This document shows, in pieces, positions 6,175-6,194 of a DNA stretch of 6,194 bases. Origin of the DNA: Desulfobacterales bacterium (lineage in GTDB: Bacteria; Desulfobacterota; Desulfobacteria; Desulfobacterales; Desulfobacteraceae); contig JAKSAU010000041.1 of assembly GCA_022361535.1 (NCBI GenBank), positions 1 to 6,194 of the forward strand, read 5' to 3'. Within the stretch, counting starts at the first letter, position 1. Each line of letters starts with the position of its first letter. The translations under genes were made by a program, and so were the position numbers. The notes beneath the pieces were generated by a model. That model searched no databases, had not been told where the DNA came from, and saw nothing but the letters and a program-made list of their open reading frames with translations.

Positions 6175-6194
6175 ATAAAAATCCGCCTGATGCC

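Overview
The window looks like part of an energy-metabolism and uptake cluster from a strictly anaerobic, respiring bacterium, most likely a sulfate-reducing Desulfobacterota (Desulfobacterales-like) or a close relative. This placement is inferred from the gene types: an electron-transfer flavoprotein pair next to a large membrane-anchored heme/Fe-S oxidoreductase with CCG domains. No rRNA or other marker gene is present to confirm it. All recognised genes are on the + strand.

Layout: the window opens inside etfB, the ETF beta subunit, whose N-terminus lies upstream. It is followed after a short spacer by etfA (740-1675). A structured 111-base gap separates etfA from a 658-residue membrane protein (1787-3763). 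That protein combines a cytochrome-b-like membrane anchor, two [4Fe-4S] motifs and two CCG domains, the architecture of ETF:quinone oxidoreductases of the EMO/EtfD/DgcB type. A hairpin-bearing gap leads to a small universal stress protein gene (3832-4218). A 210-base gap with a possible alternative-fold RNA leader then precedes a BCCT-family transporter (4429-5994). A strong intrinsic terminator follows at about 6021-6070. The last 125 bases hold no convincing gene but contain a second hairpin and a second terminator-like structure.

How the genes may work together: an upstream, unseen flavin dehydrogenase would reduce EtfAB, and the membrane oxidoreductase would re-oxidise EtfAB and pass electrons to (mena)quinone. 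The BCCT transporter would import the substrate, a quaternary amine such as glycine betaine, carnitine or a related betaine. EtfAB plus a DgcB-like Fe-S protein is the electron-acceptor arrangement known from dimethylglycine and stachydrine demethylation in Pseudomonas and rhizobia. Betaine or methylamine catabolism is therefore the best hypothesis, but the substrate-specific enzyme is outside the window. I see no mobile element, CRISPR array, tRNA or rRNA.
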